Assembly (NCBI RefSeq): GCF_030812995.1
Contig: NZ_JAUSTT010000001.1
Span: 308,085 to 372,084 of the forward strand
Direction: 5' to 3'
Source: Bacillus chungangensis
GTDB lineage: Bacteria > Bacillota > Bacilli > Bacillales > Bacillaceae_C
Length of the DNA: 64,000 nt
Within the stretch, counting starts at the first letter, position 1; the number at the start of each line of letters is the position of its first letter. A model generated the notes under the pieces. That model was not told the origin of the DNA. It was given only the letters and a program-made list of their open reading frames with translations, and searched no databases. Shown here one piece after another: positions 9,003 to 16,826 of this stretch. A program made the translations under genes and the position numbers.

Positions 9003-9031
9003 AATATACCATAAGGCAGATAATCTGTCAA
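9003..9031 (-). promoter_or_regulatory. Sigma-A promoter of infC operon
   Basis: Minus strand: TTGACA, a 17-nt spacer, TATATT, close to consensus. The predicted start lies near 8996, just upstream of the L20 leader. Confidence 0.85.
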
Positions 9032-9102
9032 TTAACTTCGTTGATTTTAACAAAAATCAGTTCTTCTTGCAATTGTTTTTTCAACCTGCTTTTTTTAAGG
9101 CT

Positions 9103-9139
9103 AAAAAATACAGAAAGAGAGCCATCGCTCCCTTCCTGC
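9103..9139 (-). terminator. Terminator after thrS
   Basis: Minus strand: CAGGAAGGGAGC, GATG loop, GCTCTCTTTCTG, then TATTTTTT. It begins a few bases after the thrS stop. Confidence 0.8.
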
Positions 9140-9144
9140 TTCAA

Positions 9145-11049
9145 TTAAATTTCAGCTTCTTTTTGCAATCGATCCATAAAATCTTGAAATGCAATTGTTT
9201 CTGATTTTTGCTCGCCATATTTACGAACATTGACAGCTTGATTTTCAACTTCCTGGTCTCCAACTACGAGCATGTAAGGGATTTTTTGCATTTGTGCTTC
9301 ACGGATTTTGTAGCCAATCTTCTCATCACGAACATCCATTTCAACTCGGAAACCAGCAGCGCGAAGTTTCTCTTCAATCTGTTTTGCATAGTCATGATGA
9401 ACCTCAGGAGATACAGGAATAATTTGTACTTGCACTGGTGCAAGCCAAGTAGGGAAAGCTCCAGCATAATGTTCTATCAAAATGCCGAAAAAGCGATCAA
9501 TCGAACCATAAATAGCGCGATGAATAACAACTGGACGTACTTTCTTATTATGTTCATCAATATAAGTAAGATCAAATTTCTCAGGCATTTGAAAGTCTAA
9601 TTGGATTGTTGCACATTGGTGGCTCCGACCTAAAGCATCTTTAATATGGAAGTCAATTTTAGGTCCATAGAATGCCCCATCCCCTTCGTTTAAGTGGAAA
9701 TCTACTTCTAGATCTTTGAGCACTTTTTCCAGTGATTGCTCTGCATGCTCCCAAAGGCTGTCATCGCCCATGGAATCTTCAGGTCTTGTTGAAAGCTCCA
9801 CTGTGTAAGAGAAATTGAAGAGGCGATAAATTTTATCTACAAGTTTAAAAACTTGTTTAATTTCACTTTCGATTTGATCAGGTCTAACGAAAATATGAGC
9901 ATCGTCTTGACAAAAAGTACGGACACGGAACATGCCATTTAATGCACCGCTGAATTCGTGACGATGAACTTGGCCAAATTCTGCCATTCGAATCGGCAAA
10001 TCACGATAAGAATGTAAATCGTTTTTAAAAATGAGCATGTGGCCTGGGCAATTCATCGGTTTCATTGCAAAGCGAGTATGATCTACTTCTGAAAAATACA
10101 TATTTTCATGATAATGATCCCAATGTCCTGATTGCTCCCATAGACGCTGGTTCATCATAAATGGCGTACGAACTTCTTCATAATCTGCTTCTCGCTGCAA
10201 TTTACGAGAAATATTTTCAAGTTCTGTACGAATGATTTGGCCTTTTGGCAAATAAAATGGCATTCCCGGTGCTTCTTCTGAGAACATGAACAACCCTAGT
10301 TCTTTACCGAGTTTCCGATGATCGCGCTTTTTTGCTTCTTCCAAAAACTGAAGATGTGCATCTAAATCCGCTTTTTTAAAAAATGCAGTTCCATAAATGC
10401 GTTGAAGCATTTTATTATTGCTATCACCGCGCCAATAAGCACCTGCAACATTTAATAATTGGAATGCTTTAATTTTGTTTGTTGATGGGACATGAACGCC
10501 ACGACAAAGATCAAAAAATTCACCTTGCTTATAGATAGTTACTTTTTCATCTTCGGGTATAGCAGTAATTAATTCTTGTTTATAAGGATCATCACCGAAT
10601 AGTTTTTTTGCTTCTTCACGGCTTACTTCCTTACGAATAACTTCCAAATTTTCACTGACAATCTTTTTCATTTCTTTTTCGATTTTCTTTAAATGATCAG
10701 GCGTAATTGCTTCTTCGACATCGATATCATAATAAAAGCCGGCTTCTATTACAGGTCCAACACCAAGCTTGACATTTGGATAAAGGCGCTTAACAGCTTG
10801 CGCCATTAAATGAGCGGTGCTATGACGTAAAATTTCCAATGCCTCTTCACTATCTGAAGTTATAATTTCCACTTTTCCATCTGCTGAAATTGGAGTTCGT
10901 AAATCAAGCAGTTGGTTATTCCATTTGCCAGCCAATGCTTTCTTTTTTAATCCAGGACTGATCGAAGCAGCAATATCCTCTGTTGTAACAGGTGATGGAA
11001 ATTCCTTTACAGCACCATCTGGAAAAGTAATCTTCACGACTTCTGACAT
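9145..11049 (-). CDS. thrS: Threonyl-tRNA synthetase
   Basis: 634 aa. Domains: TGS (~1-63, VKITFPDGAVKEF), editing/SAD domain (~65-225) with the zinc-type HSTAHLMAQ motif and RGVHVPSTN, the class II catalytic core (~240-535) with motif 2 and MNCPGHM zinc Cys, and the anticodon-binding domain (~540-634, VQVQIIPVSPEVHHDYAK...RDEKIGYKIREAQ). Start at the ATG at 11049 (MSEVVKITFPDG), with AAGGAAG 8 nt upstream; the GTG at 11058 is too close to that SD. The catalytic core (ELGLFMFSEEAPGMPFYLP, YEEVRTPFMMNQRLWEQSGH) looks, from memory, closer to B. subtilis ThrZ than to ThrS. Regulated by the Thr T-box upstream. Confidence 0.97.
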   Translation of the reverse strand: MSEVVKITFPDGAVKEFPSPVTTEDIAASISPGLKKKALAGKWNNQLLDLRTPISADGKVEIITSDSEEALEILRHSTAHLMAQAVKRLYPNVKLGVGPVIEAGFYYDIDVEEAITPDHLKKIEKEMKKIVSENLEVIRKEVSREEAKKLFGDDPYKQELITAIPEDEKVTIYKQGEFFDLCRGVHVPSTNKIKAFQLLNVAGAYWRGDSNNKMLQRIYGTAFFKKADLDAHLQFLEEAKKRDHRKLGKELGLFMFSEEAPGMPFYLPKGQIIRTELENISRKLQREADYEEVRTPFMMNQRLWEQSGHWDHYHENMYFSEVDHTRFAMKPMNCPGHMLIFKNDLHSYRDLPIRMAEFGQVHRHEFSGALNGMFRVRTFCQDDAHIFVRPDQIESEIKQVFKLVDKIYRLFNFSYTVELSTRPEDSMGDDSLWEHAEQSLEKVLKDLEVDFHLNEGDGAFYGPKIDFHIKDALGRSHQCATIQLDFQMPEKFDLTYIDEHNKKVRPVVIHRAIYGSIDRFFGILIEHYAGAFPTWLAPVQVQIIPVSPEVHHDYAKQIEEKLRAAGFRVEMDVRDEKIGYKIREAQMQKIPYMLVVGDQEVENQAVNVRKYGEQKSETIAFQDFMDRLQKEAEI

Positions 11050-11074
11050 TTCCTTCACTTCCTTTTTATACTAT

Positions 11075-11171
11075 TTATCCCACATCTAACTGGCAGTAAG
11101 ACCCCCACCTTAAGAGTAAGAGGAATCAGTGGGGAATAAGAGAAAACCCCCACTGATAAGTTTCACTTTAT
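11075..11171 (-). repeat. Dispersed mosaic repeat, short copy B
   Basis: About 97 bp. Read on the minus strand it starts ATAAAGTGAAACTTATCAGT and ends ACTGCCAGTTAGATGTGGGA, as copies A and D do, but lacks their ~130-bp middle. GTGGGGG and CCCCAC blocks give internal hairpin potential. It lies between the thrS start and the T-box terminator, so it is transcribed as part of the thrS leader. Confidence 0.85.
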
Positions 11172-11194
11172 CTATCCACGGATGCATGGAAACA

Positions 11195-11450
11195 CAAAAA
11201 AGCCCATCCCTAAAAAGGGACGAGCTTGTTGCACGCGGTTCCACCCTCATTTTCATACTGCTAAAATTTCACACAGCATGACTTCGGTTCAGATAACGGC
11301 TGCATCCGTCAACCGCTCACAATATGTTCACGGTTGAAGTTCAAAGGCGGTAAATATTCTATCCGTATTAGGAAGATTTCAGCCATGCCTTCCCTCTCTT
11401 TAAATCGTAATAGACTATTCTTGTCCTTCTCATTACTGATAGATAATATG
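11195..11450 (-). promoter_or_regulatory. T-box riboswitch (Thr, ACC specifier) upstream of thrS
   Basis: Minus strand: the T-box core AGGGTGGAACCGCG (11235-11247) precedes a terminator AAGCTCGTCCC...GGGATGGGCTTTTTTG (about 11195-11227). In Stem I, ATATTTACCGCC places an ACC codon (plus-strand ggt, 11349-11351) in the specifier position, matching Thr. Uncharged tRNA-Thr should permit read-through into thrS. Confidence 0.93.
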
Positions 11451-11466
11451 AGATGATTTTGAACCT

Positions 11467-11495
11467 ATTATAGTAGGTTATGACAAAAAAAGCAA
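11467..11495 (-). promoter_or_regulatory. Sigma-A promoter of thrS
   Basis: Minus strand: TTGCTT, a 17-nt spacer, TATAAT, just upstream of the Thr T-box. Confidence 0.65.
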
Positions 11496-11556
11496 GGTTC
11501 GCTTTTCGTTATCTTTTAAAAAATCACATCTCCCTGAAACTGCAGAAAACGTGAGG

Positions 11557-11860
11557 TAAAGTAACTTCCATCAGTGGGGGATTCTCTCATCCCTCACTGA
11601 TGGTTGGTAACACAAAGGCTTAGGCAAAACATTTAATCCAATAGTGAAATGTTTTTGGATCAATTCCTAGCTTTAAAGCAAACGAACGGTAGCCTTTTGT
11701 TCCATTCAAATAATATGGAACAGCCCCAATCTTTTGTGTCGCAGTAAATTTAACCACTAATTTACACCTCCATTGTTAGATCTGTGTCTAACAATTGAGG
11801 TGCAGTTTATTACTCTAACTCTTAAGGTGGGGGTCTTACTACCAGTAGATGTGGGATAAA
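11557..11860 (+). repeat. Dispersed mosaic repeat copy C, interrupted by IS3-type remnant
   Basis: The left end, TAAAGTAACTTCCATCAGTG followed by GGGG, and the right end, CTTAAGGTGGGGGTCTTACT...AGATGTGGGATAAA, match copies A, B and D. Between them is a stretch foreign to the family (about 11600-11815) holding the transposase remnant described next. It looks like a short-type copy split by an insertion that then decayed. Confidence 0.75.
11620..11757 (-). pseudogene. IS3-family transposase OrfA remnant (N-terminal HTH only)
   Basis: A 45-codon frame starting GTG behind GGAGGTG. It reads VVKFTATQKIGAVPYYLNG, then TKGYRSFALKLGIDPKTFHYWIK. This is the N-terminal helix-turn-helix of IS3/IS150-type OrfA proteins of Bacillaceae; intact copies run well past 100 residues, and here the frame stops right after WIKCFA. 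An inverted repeat TTGTTAGA/TCTAACAA (11774-11799) just upstream is likely part of the IS left-end region. The orfB transposase is absent, so this is not functional. Confidence 0.75.
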
Positions 11861-11881
11861 TGATTTTCCTCTTCTTTGTTT

Positions 11882-12739
11882 TTAAGAAGAGGATTCCCCG
11901 CTTTTCAACAATGATCTTCCCTCTAAAAAGGTGGATTTCGGGTAGATGGCAACTCGTTCTTCGAAAATGTTTTTAATGGTTCTGATTAATCCTTGCTCTG
12001 GGTGATCCGTATATAATATAATAGCTGCTGGTGCTATAGACAATAGTGGGGCAATAGTATTAGAATCTACATAAATCGGGTGGTTGATTAACAATCGACG
12101 GTCTAAATAACGATTAAGCACTTCATCTGAGATTTGTTCAAAATCACCGTCATAAAAAACACGATGATTAGAAAAATAAATGCGTACAATCTCTCTTTTC
12201 GGAGCTTTTCCCTGTAAGTAATCTCGAAGCATTTGAATATATACTTGATAATCTTGTTCCATTTTATATTCATCAATCGCAATCTCTACATAACTAATGA
12301 GATCTTCATAATAATTTTTTAATCGAAATGTTAAAAAAGAATCAAAAGAAATACGTGCTGATTGCTCAAAAAGTGGGCGAACTGCTTGTTCAATCGTATT
12401 CATATCATTTGTTTTATTTAATAATGCCGTTAACTCCTGGCGCTTGCCATTTAACATTTCGGAGACAATTTCTCCAATTTGGATTCTCTCGAATTCCTCC
12501 TCGTAAAAGAAATGGTTTTTTAGAATCTCTTGTATCCAATCATTTCGTTTTTTTCTTTTAATAAAATCAATAAAAGCTTTCTCAAGATGGTTCAATGAAA
12601 TTTTGTTCATATCAATTTTTAAAACAAATTGCTTTTGATTCTGTATAGATGTTTCACAATAATGGGATGCTTTTGTCATTTTATATAAATGCTCATGAAG
12701 CCAAATAGCATCATGAAAGCTTTTAAAAGTAAACTCCAA
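11882..12739 (-). CDS. ytxC: YtxC-family protein (putative sporulation protein)
   Basis: About 285 aa, mostly helical with no signal peptide. It is assigned to YtxC by its position next to dnaI and by features such as FLTFRLKNYYEDLISYVEIAIDEYKMEQDYQ and RRLLINHPIYVDS. The function is not established; it is often annotated as a sporulation protein. The start is a TTG: GGGGAG is 7 nt before the TTG at 12739 but only 1 nt before the alternative TTG at 12745. Its gene ends 22 bp after repeat copy C. Confidence 0.85.
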   Translation of the reverse strand: MEFTFKSFHDAIWLHEHLYKMTKASHYCETSIQNQKQFVLKIDMNKISLNHLEKAFIDFIKRKKRNDWIQEILKNHFFYEEEFERIQIGEIVSEMLNGKRQELTALLNKTNDMNTIEQAVRPLFEQSARISFDSFLTFRLKNYYEDLISYVEIAIDEYKMEQDYQVYIQMLRDYLQGKAPKREIVRIYFSNHRVFYDGDFEQISDEVLNRYLDRRLLINHPIYVDSNTIAPLLSIAPAAIILYTDHPEQGLIRTIKNIFEERVAIYPKSTFLEGRSLLKSGESSS

Positions 12740-12763
12740 TGTCAATCTCCCCTTTTTCGTAAG

Positions 12764-12908
12764 TGTTCAAAAGGAGGCGAAAAAACCGAGAAGTTTAAAG
12801 AACGTAGTTTAACCGCGGCTGTTACAAGACTACGGAGCGTCTCTTATTGTATTAAATATGCTTATAACGCTTTAAACTTAACCGTTGTTTTCCCAGACTT
12901 TTTGAACA
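12764..12908. repeat. TGTTCAAAA-bounded inverted repeat between ytxC and dnaI
   Basis: TGTTCAAAA (12764-12772) and TTTTTGAACA (12899-12908) face each other across 126 bp. Inside is a second inverted pair, GTTTAAAG (12795-12802) with CTTTAAAC. No gene. It may be a decayed mobile element or a structured region. Confidence 0.45.
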
Positions 12909-12989
12909 ACCTTTCATATAGAAAATCTCTTTTTCCTATATATATGGGGAGCTTGCCTATTTTAGAAGCCCAATCATGCAGGTTGGATC

Positions 12990-13928
12990 TTAATTGCTGC
13001 GGCGATTATAGCCGTCCACTTTTATTGGCTCTGCTAAAGATTTAATTCGTTCGATCATTCGTGCTGCTTTCATTTTCTCTTCTTCGCCCCGCTGCGAATA
13101 AGTTAAATGATGTTCCAATTCCTTTAGATTAAAATTGGAGGTGAAAAACGTTGGCAAATGTTCATGCATACGAAATTGGAGAATGGTTCCTAATACTTCA
13201 TCACGTGTCCAACTTGACATCACTTCTGCACCTATATCATCCAACATCAAAATTGGCGCTTTTTTTACTGTATCAATTTTTTCCGCCAAAGTTTGATCAC
13301 CAATCGACTGCTTCATTTCCCTTAAAAACTCTGGAACATAAACGAGTAGAGATGAAATTTGTTTCTCTGCCAATTGATTGGCTAATGCACCTAATAAATA
13401 AGATTTTCCGACTCCAAAGCTTCCATGAAGGTATAATCCTTTCATTTTCTTGCCTTGCTGATAAGAAGCTGCAAAAGCTTCTATTCGTTCAAAAGCAAGC
13501 ATTCTGCCCTTGCTGTCTAGTGTAAAATGAGCTAGCGATGCTTGAAGAATTTCAGTCGGAACAAAGATGCTTTGAATCAGCTTTTCTGTTTCTCTCCGCT
13601 TTTCATCGATTATTTTTCGTTTGCAGCGATGATAGTCAATATCGATTACACCTCCTCTTATAACTAAAGCTGGTTCAAATCCTTGGATTAAATTAACACA
13701 GTCATTCAAATTTGGGCATGCATGACAGTTAGTTGTTTGTGAGATGTATTCATATAGCTTCCCTAAACTAATATGGAGCATTTTTTCCGTGATCTGTCCC
13801 TCATGCTTATTTATAAATGCTTGAATATCAGGATGAGCTAGTATTTCTCTTTTCATTTCTTTATATCGCTTTTGAAAATCTGAATTAGCTATTACATTTT
13901 TCATTGTATGATGAATCTTTTTCACCAC
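12990..13928 (-). CDS. dnaI: Primosomal protein DnaI (helicase loader)
   Basis: 312 aa. In B. subtilis DnaI, with DnaB and DnaD, loads the DnaC replicative helicase at oriC and at stalled forks. The N-terminal domain (~1-105) carries the zinc-type cluster CHACPNLNDCVN...HRCK that contacts helicase. The C-terminal AAA+ domain (~130-312) has Walker A LHGSFGVGKS near 170, Walker B ILMLDDIGAE near 222, and sensor-1 FFTSNFN. Start GTG with SD GGAGGTG. It follows dnaB by 10 bp, and the pair is an operon. Confidence 0.97.
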   Translation of the reverse strand: MVKKIHHTMKNVIANSDFQKRYKEMKREILAHPDIQAFINKHEGQITEKMLHISLGKLYEYISQTTNCHACPNLNDCVNLIQGFEPALVIRGGVIDIDYHRCKRKIIDEKRRETEKLIQSIFVPTEILQASLAHFTLDSKGRMLAFERIEAFAASYQQGKKMKGLYLHGSFGVGKSYLLGALANQLAEKQISSLLVYVPEFLREMKQSIGDQTLAEKIDTVKKAPILMLDDIGAEVMSSWTRDEVLGTILQFRMHEHLPTFFTSNFNLKELEHHLTYSQRGEEEKMKAARMIERIKSLAEPIKVDGYNRRSN

Positions 13929-13938
13929 GTTTCACCTC

Positions 13939-15333
13939 CTATTTTCGATATTTATTTTGAATTGCTGTTAATTTACGCCGCTTTTCTTCAAGTTCATTTG
14001 CTTCCACTTTTCCGGGTTCAACCCTCTCTTTTTCTAATTCTTGCTCTTTTAACCAATCTGGAAGTTTTTCAGTTCTTATTGGTTTTTTTCGTTTTTGCTG
14101 CTGATTTTGTTTCCCTGCCGCCCATTCTTGATACTGTCGATGTTCTGCCTTGGCTAATGCCATTGCATCAGGAACAGTTTTTATTTTTTTACGGGACCAG
14201 TGCGAAGCAATTTTCTCCAAATAATTTTTTGAAAGCTTCATATCTGTTTTTAACATCACATAATGAATAAGTACATTAATAACTCCAGCAGGCAGCTGCT
14301 GATGAAAAGCTACCTCTTCGATCGCAGCCAAATCACTTTTAGATGGCTGTACACCATCAGCGATGTCAATCAATAACTGTCTAGGGGACGTTGTTTCTAA
14401 ATAATGAATGAGCTGCTGTTCTTTTGTTTGCGGAGCTGCAATTATTTTACGTTCATTCACTGGCTGAATATGGTCTACTAGTTTCGGAAGTGCGTCTGCA
14501 TGCTCCATTTGATACCAATCACGGGCTGCTTTTCGAAGCTCTTCTATATCAATTTGCTGTTCAGCTGTAATAGCACTTAATATGATATTTTTCATTTCTA
14601 TCGCATTGATGTTATACAAATAAGCAAGTTTTACAATCGCATCCTTAACCTGTGCAGTTAGAGCACGATGCGGAACAATGGCCTCTTGCAGTCCTGCCAT
14701 CAAGAGAGGAAAATCAAAGTTTTCAGCTGTAAATACCATACCTTCATTATCATGGCGAGCATAATATTGCTGGCCGGAGGCAGCTTGACTTGCTATTTCG
14801 CCATCACCATCTAGAAGATCACGATGATCGGCTGTAGCAAACACATCTTGAAAAGATCTAGTGATTTCTGTATACGCTTGCCTTTCGATGGTCTTATCAG
14901 AAAAGAACCTTTTTAATCGAGTAAAATGAGTATGTCCAATTTTTCGATATAGATAAATATTCAACATGCCATCGGTAAAAAATTGTTCCGGAGATAATGG
15001 AGCTTGTAATTCATAAATAAAACAGCGCTCCTCTGCATCGGTTTTAATAAATGTTTTTAATAGTCCGATTCCTTCTAGTTTTAAGCGAGCTTCATAAATA
15101 TCACGTATATTTACAGATAGGAAATCCATCAAATGATAATGTGTCCACTCTTCGGACCAAAGCCTATTTTCCTCTACTTTACTCCAGAATGTCATATATA
15201 AGCTAAAACAAGCGGTTCCAATTAATGGCTGATATAAAAAAGTAACCACTTTGCGATCGAAATCATGCAATATCCCATTGGCTTTCACTTGATAGCGATC
15301 AACTGGTTGAATCTCATTCCAATAAAGCTTCAT
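13939..15333 (-). CDS. dnaB: Replication initiation and membrane attachment protein DnaB
   Basis: 464 aa, the Firmicute primosome protein (unrelated to E. coli DnaB helicase). It acts with DnaD and DnaI at oriC and PriA-marked forks and contributes to membrane attachment. It starts MKLYWNEIQPVDRYQV with an N-terminal winged-helix part. The DnaB_2/DDBH2-type region is at about 320-400 (VAFHQQLPAGVINVLIHYVML, LEKIASHW). The C-terminus is Lys/Glu-rich and probably disordered. SD AAGGAGACG. Confidence 0.96.
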   Translation of the reverse strand: MKLYWNEIQPVDRYQVKANGILHDFDRKVVTFLYQPLIGTACFSLYMTFWSKVEENRLWSEEWTHYHLMDFLSVNIRDIYEARLKLEGIGLLKTFIKTDAEERCFIYELQAPLSPEQFFTDGMLNIYLYRKIGHTHFTRLKRFFSDKTIERQAYTEITRSFQDVFATADHRDLLDGDGEIASQAASGQQYYARHDNEGMVFTAENFDFPLLMAGLQEAIVPHRALTAQVKDAIVKLAYLYNINAIEMKNIILSAITAEQQIDIEELRKAARDWYQMEHADALPKLVDHIQPVNERKIIAAPQTKEQQLIHYLETTSPRQLLIDIADGVQPSKSDLAAIEEVAFHQQLPAGVINVLIHYVMLKTDMKLSKNYLEKIASHWSRKKIKTVPDAMALAKAEHRQYQEWAAGKQNQQQKRKKPIRTEKLPDWLKEQELEKERVEPGKVEANELEEKRRKLTAIQNKYRK

Positions 15334-15416
15334 TTATGTGCGTCTCCTTATCGATACGAAAAAACTTTATAAGAATTTTTCTATTTCTTTTTCATTTCTT
15401 ATTTTGACTTTAAGTT

Positions 15417-15875
15417 TCATGATTCTTTTTTAATCAATTCTTTTAATTCATCAAGGAAGACATTGATATCTTTGAATTGGCGATAGACAGAAGCAAATCG
15501 TACATACGCAACCTCATCTGTTTTTGCTAGCTTATCCATCACTATTTCACCGATCACATCTGAACTTACCTCTGCATATCCATTGCTTCGGAGCTCTTTT
15601 TCGATTTCGGCTGTAATATTTTCTAATTGGCCTAGCGTAACAGGACGTTTTTCACAAGCTTTTATTAATCCACGAAGGATTTTCTCTTTGCTAAATTCTT
15701 CACGTGTCCCTTCTTTTTTCACGATAATTAATGGTGTTTCTTCTATTTTTTCAAATGTCGTAAAGCGATATGCACACGCCTCACACTCACGCCTTCTTCT
15801 AATCGAACGGCCTTCATCAGCTGGTCTAGAATCTACGACACGTGATCCATGATGCTGACATGACGGGCATTTCAT
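15417..15875 (-). CDS. nrdR: Transcriptional repressor NrdR
   Basis: 152 aa. It senses (d)ATP and represses ribonucleotide reductase genes at NrdR boxes. The N-terminal zinc ribbon is [10 protein letters not shown]...[16 protein letters not shown] (CxxC...CxxC, residues 3-34). The ATP-cone domain occupies ~46-136 ([35 protein letters not shown]). I set the start at 15875, where CGGAG lies 9 nt upstream, so the protein begins at the zinc ribbon as in other NrdRs. The open frame extends 43 codons upstream but without an SD. It precedes dnaB-dnaI, as in B. subtilis. Confidence 0.96.
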   Translation of the reverse strand: MKCPSCQHHGSRVVDSRPADEGRSIRRRRECEACAYRFTTFEKIEETPLIIVKKEGTREEFSKEKILRGLIKACEKRPVTLGQLENITAEIEKELRSNGYAEVSSDVIGEIVMDKLAKTDEVAYVRFASVYRQFKDINVFLDELKELIKKES

Positions 15876-16070
15876 TTTAATCAGCTCCGTTCCTTTTGTC
15901 TTATTATCATCATATATAAAAGTCAAGAAATCCACAAGAATCTTCCTTTTTTCGACGAAAAACGTACGTCTTTGTATAAACTGTAAGTAAAGGGAAATTC
16001 CCATTTAGCGAACTGTAGTTACACTGAATCGTTGGAAAATTGGATAAGCTATTCAAAATAGGAAAGATGA

Positions 16071-16108
16071 AAAAAGAGACATGACGGAAAACCCGTATTG
16101 TCTCTTTT
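16071..16108 (-). terminator. Terminator after speD
   Basis: Minus strand: AAAAGAGACA, loop with ACGGGTTTTCCGT, TGTCTCTTTTTT. A strong stem plus U-run about 15 nt after the speD stop. Confidence 0.85.
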
Positions 16109-16122
16109 GAATGTTTTCATCA

Positions 16123-16494
16123 TTATTGAACTACTTGCTTCACTCGTACTGGTCCCATTCCTCGAGGCAACTCCATTTTTTCTTGCGTTTCAGCACTCAA
16201 GGCAACAGCAATATAGTCTGCAGCAATATTGGGATCTAGATCCCCGCAAGTGTACACATCAATACTGGCATAACCATGCTCTGGAAAGCTGTGTATCGTT
16301 AAATGCGATTCTGAAATAATAACAACACCGCTAACGCCTTGGGGAGCAAATTTATGAAAAACCACTTCGCGAATTTCAGCTCCTGAATGTAAAGCTGCTT
16401 CTACAAATATCCGCTCAATGTACTCCATATTATTAAGCTTGTTAACATCACAACCCCATAATTCTGCAATGACGTGACGACCTATTGTTTCCAT
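16123..16494 (-). CDS. speD: S-adenosylmethionine decarboxylase proenzyme
   Basis: 123 aa, bacterial class 1B SpeD. It supplies decarboxylated SAM as aminopropyl donor for spermidine. The autocatalytic cleavage site is [19 protein letters not shown]: Ser63 (in ESHLTIH) becomes the pyruvoyl group, and His68, Cys83 (VYTCG) and the EHG region complete the active site. SD AAAGGGGG. A leader of about 180 nt with two hairpin regions precedes it, and a terminator follows. Confidence 0.97.
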   Translation of the reverse strand: METIGRHVIAELWGCDVNKLNNMEYIERIFVEAALHSGAEIREVVFHKFAPQGVSGVVIISESHLTIHSFPEHGYASIDVYTCGDLDPNIAADYIAVALSAETQEKMELPRGMGPVRVKQVVQ

Positions 16495-16560
16495 TGATCG
16501 TATCCCCCTTTAACTCTTCATCATTTTTTCGATCACAAAAACAATTCCGATAACATACTT

Positions 16561-16612
16561 AACTACCACGGGGGAAAGTTAGTCCAAAGAGGTCCTAACC
16601 CTTTCAGTAGCT
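16561..16612 (-). promoter_or_regulatory. Candidate structured leader RNA of speD
   Basis: In the speD transcript, CTACTGAAAGGGTTAG, a 12-nt loop, and CTAACTTTCCCCCGTGGTAG can fold into one hairpin: TTAG/CTAA, a GG bulge, GAAAG/CTTTC, then CTAC/GTAG. It ends about 67 nt before the start codon. No known riboswitch family was recognised. Whether it regulates speD is unknown. Confidence 0.4.
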
Positions 16613-16648
16613 ATTTTAAAACAAGGTATTGAAGTTGTTTTTCAACCC

Positions 16649-16708
16649 TGTACTTCTTATTATGAAGTACACGAATCATAGTATACTTTGTTTATGTTTA
16701 TTTTTCAA
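16649..16708 (-). promoter_or_regulatory. speD promoter with inverted repeat at the transcript start
   Basis: Minus strand: TTGAAA, a 17-nt spacer, TATACT (16680-16708). About 10 nt downstream is a perfect inverted repeat TGTACTTC, 7-nt spacer, GAAGTACA (16649-16671). It could be a repressor operator or a 5'-end mRNA hairpin. Confidence 0.55.
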
Positions 16709-16762
16709 TACATCCTTTTTAATTTTTTGTAGAAAAATTCCTGCACATTTTTATAGAAAAAA

Positions 16763-16809
16763 AAGAAAGTATGGATGAAAAATAAAGTGCTTTTCCTCCA
16801 TACTTTCTA
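16763..16809 (-). terminator. Terminator after gapB
   Basis: Minus strand: AGAAAGTATGGA...TCCATACTTTCT followed by TTTTTTTC, 12-bp stem, starting about 18 nt after the gapB stop. Confidence 0.9.
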
Positions 16810-16826
16810 TCGTATTTTAAAAGTTA

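Noticed and set aside
12689..13045. 118-codon plus-strand frame across the ytxC-dnaI gap
   Set aside because: Overlaps the 5' end of ytxC and the 3' end of dnaI antisense, has no SD, and its translation has no recognisable features.
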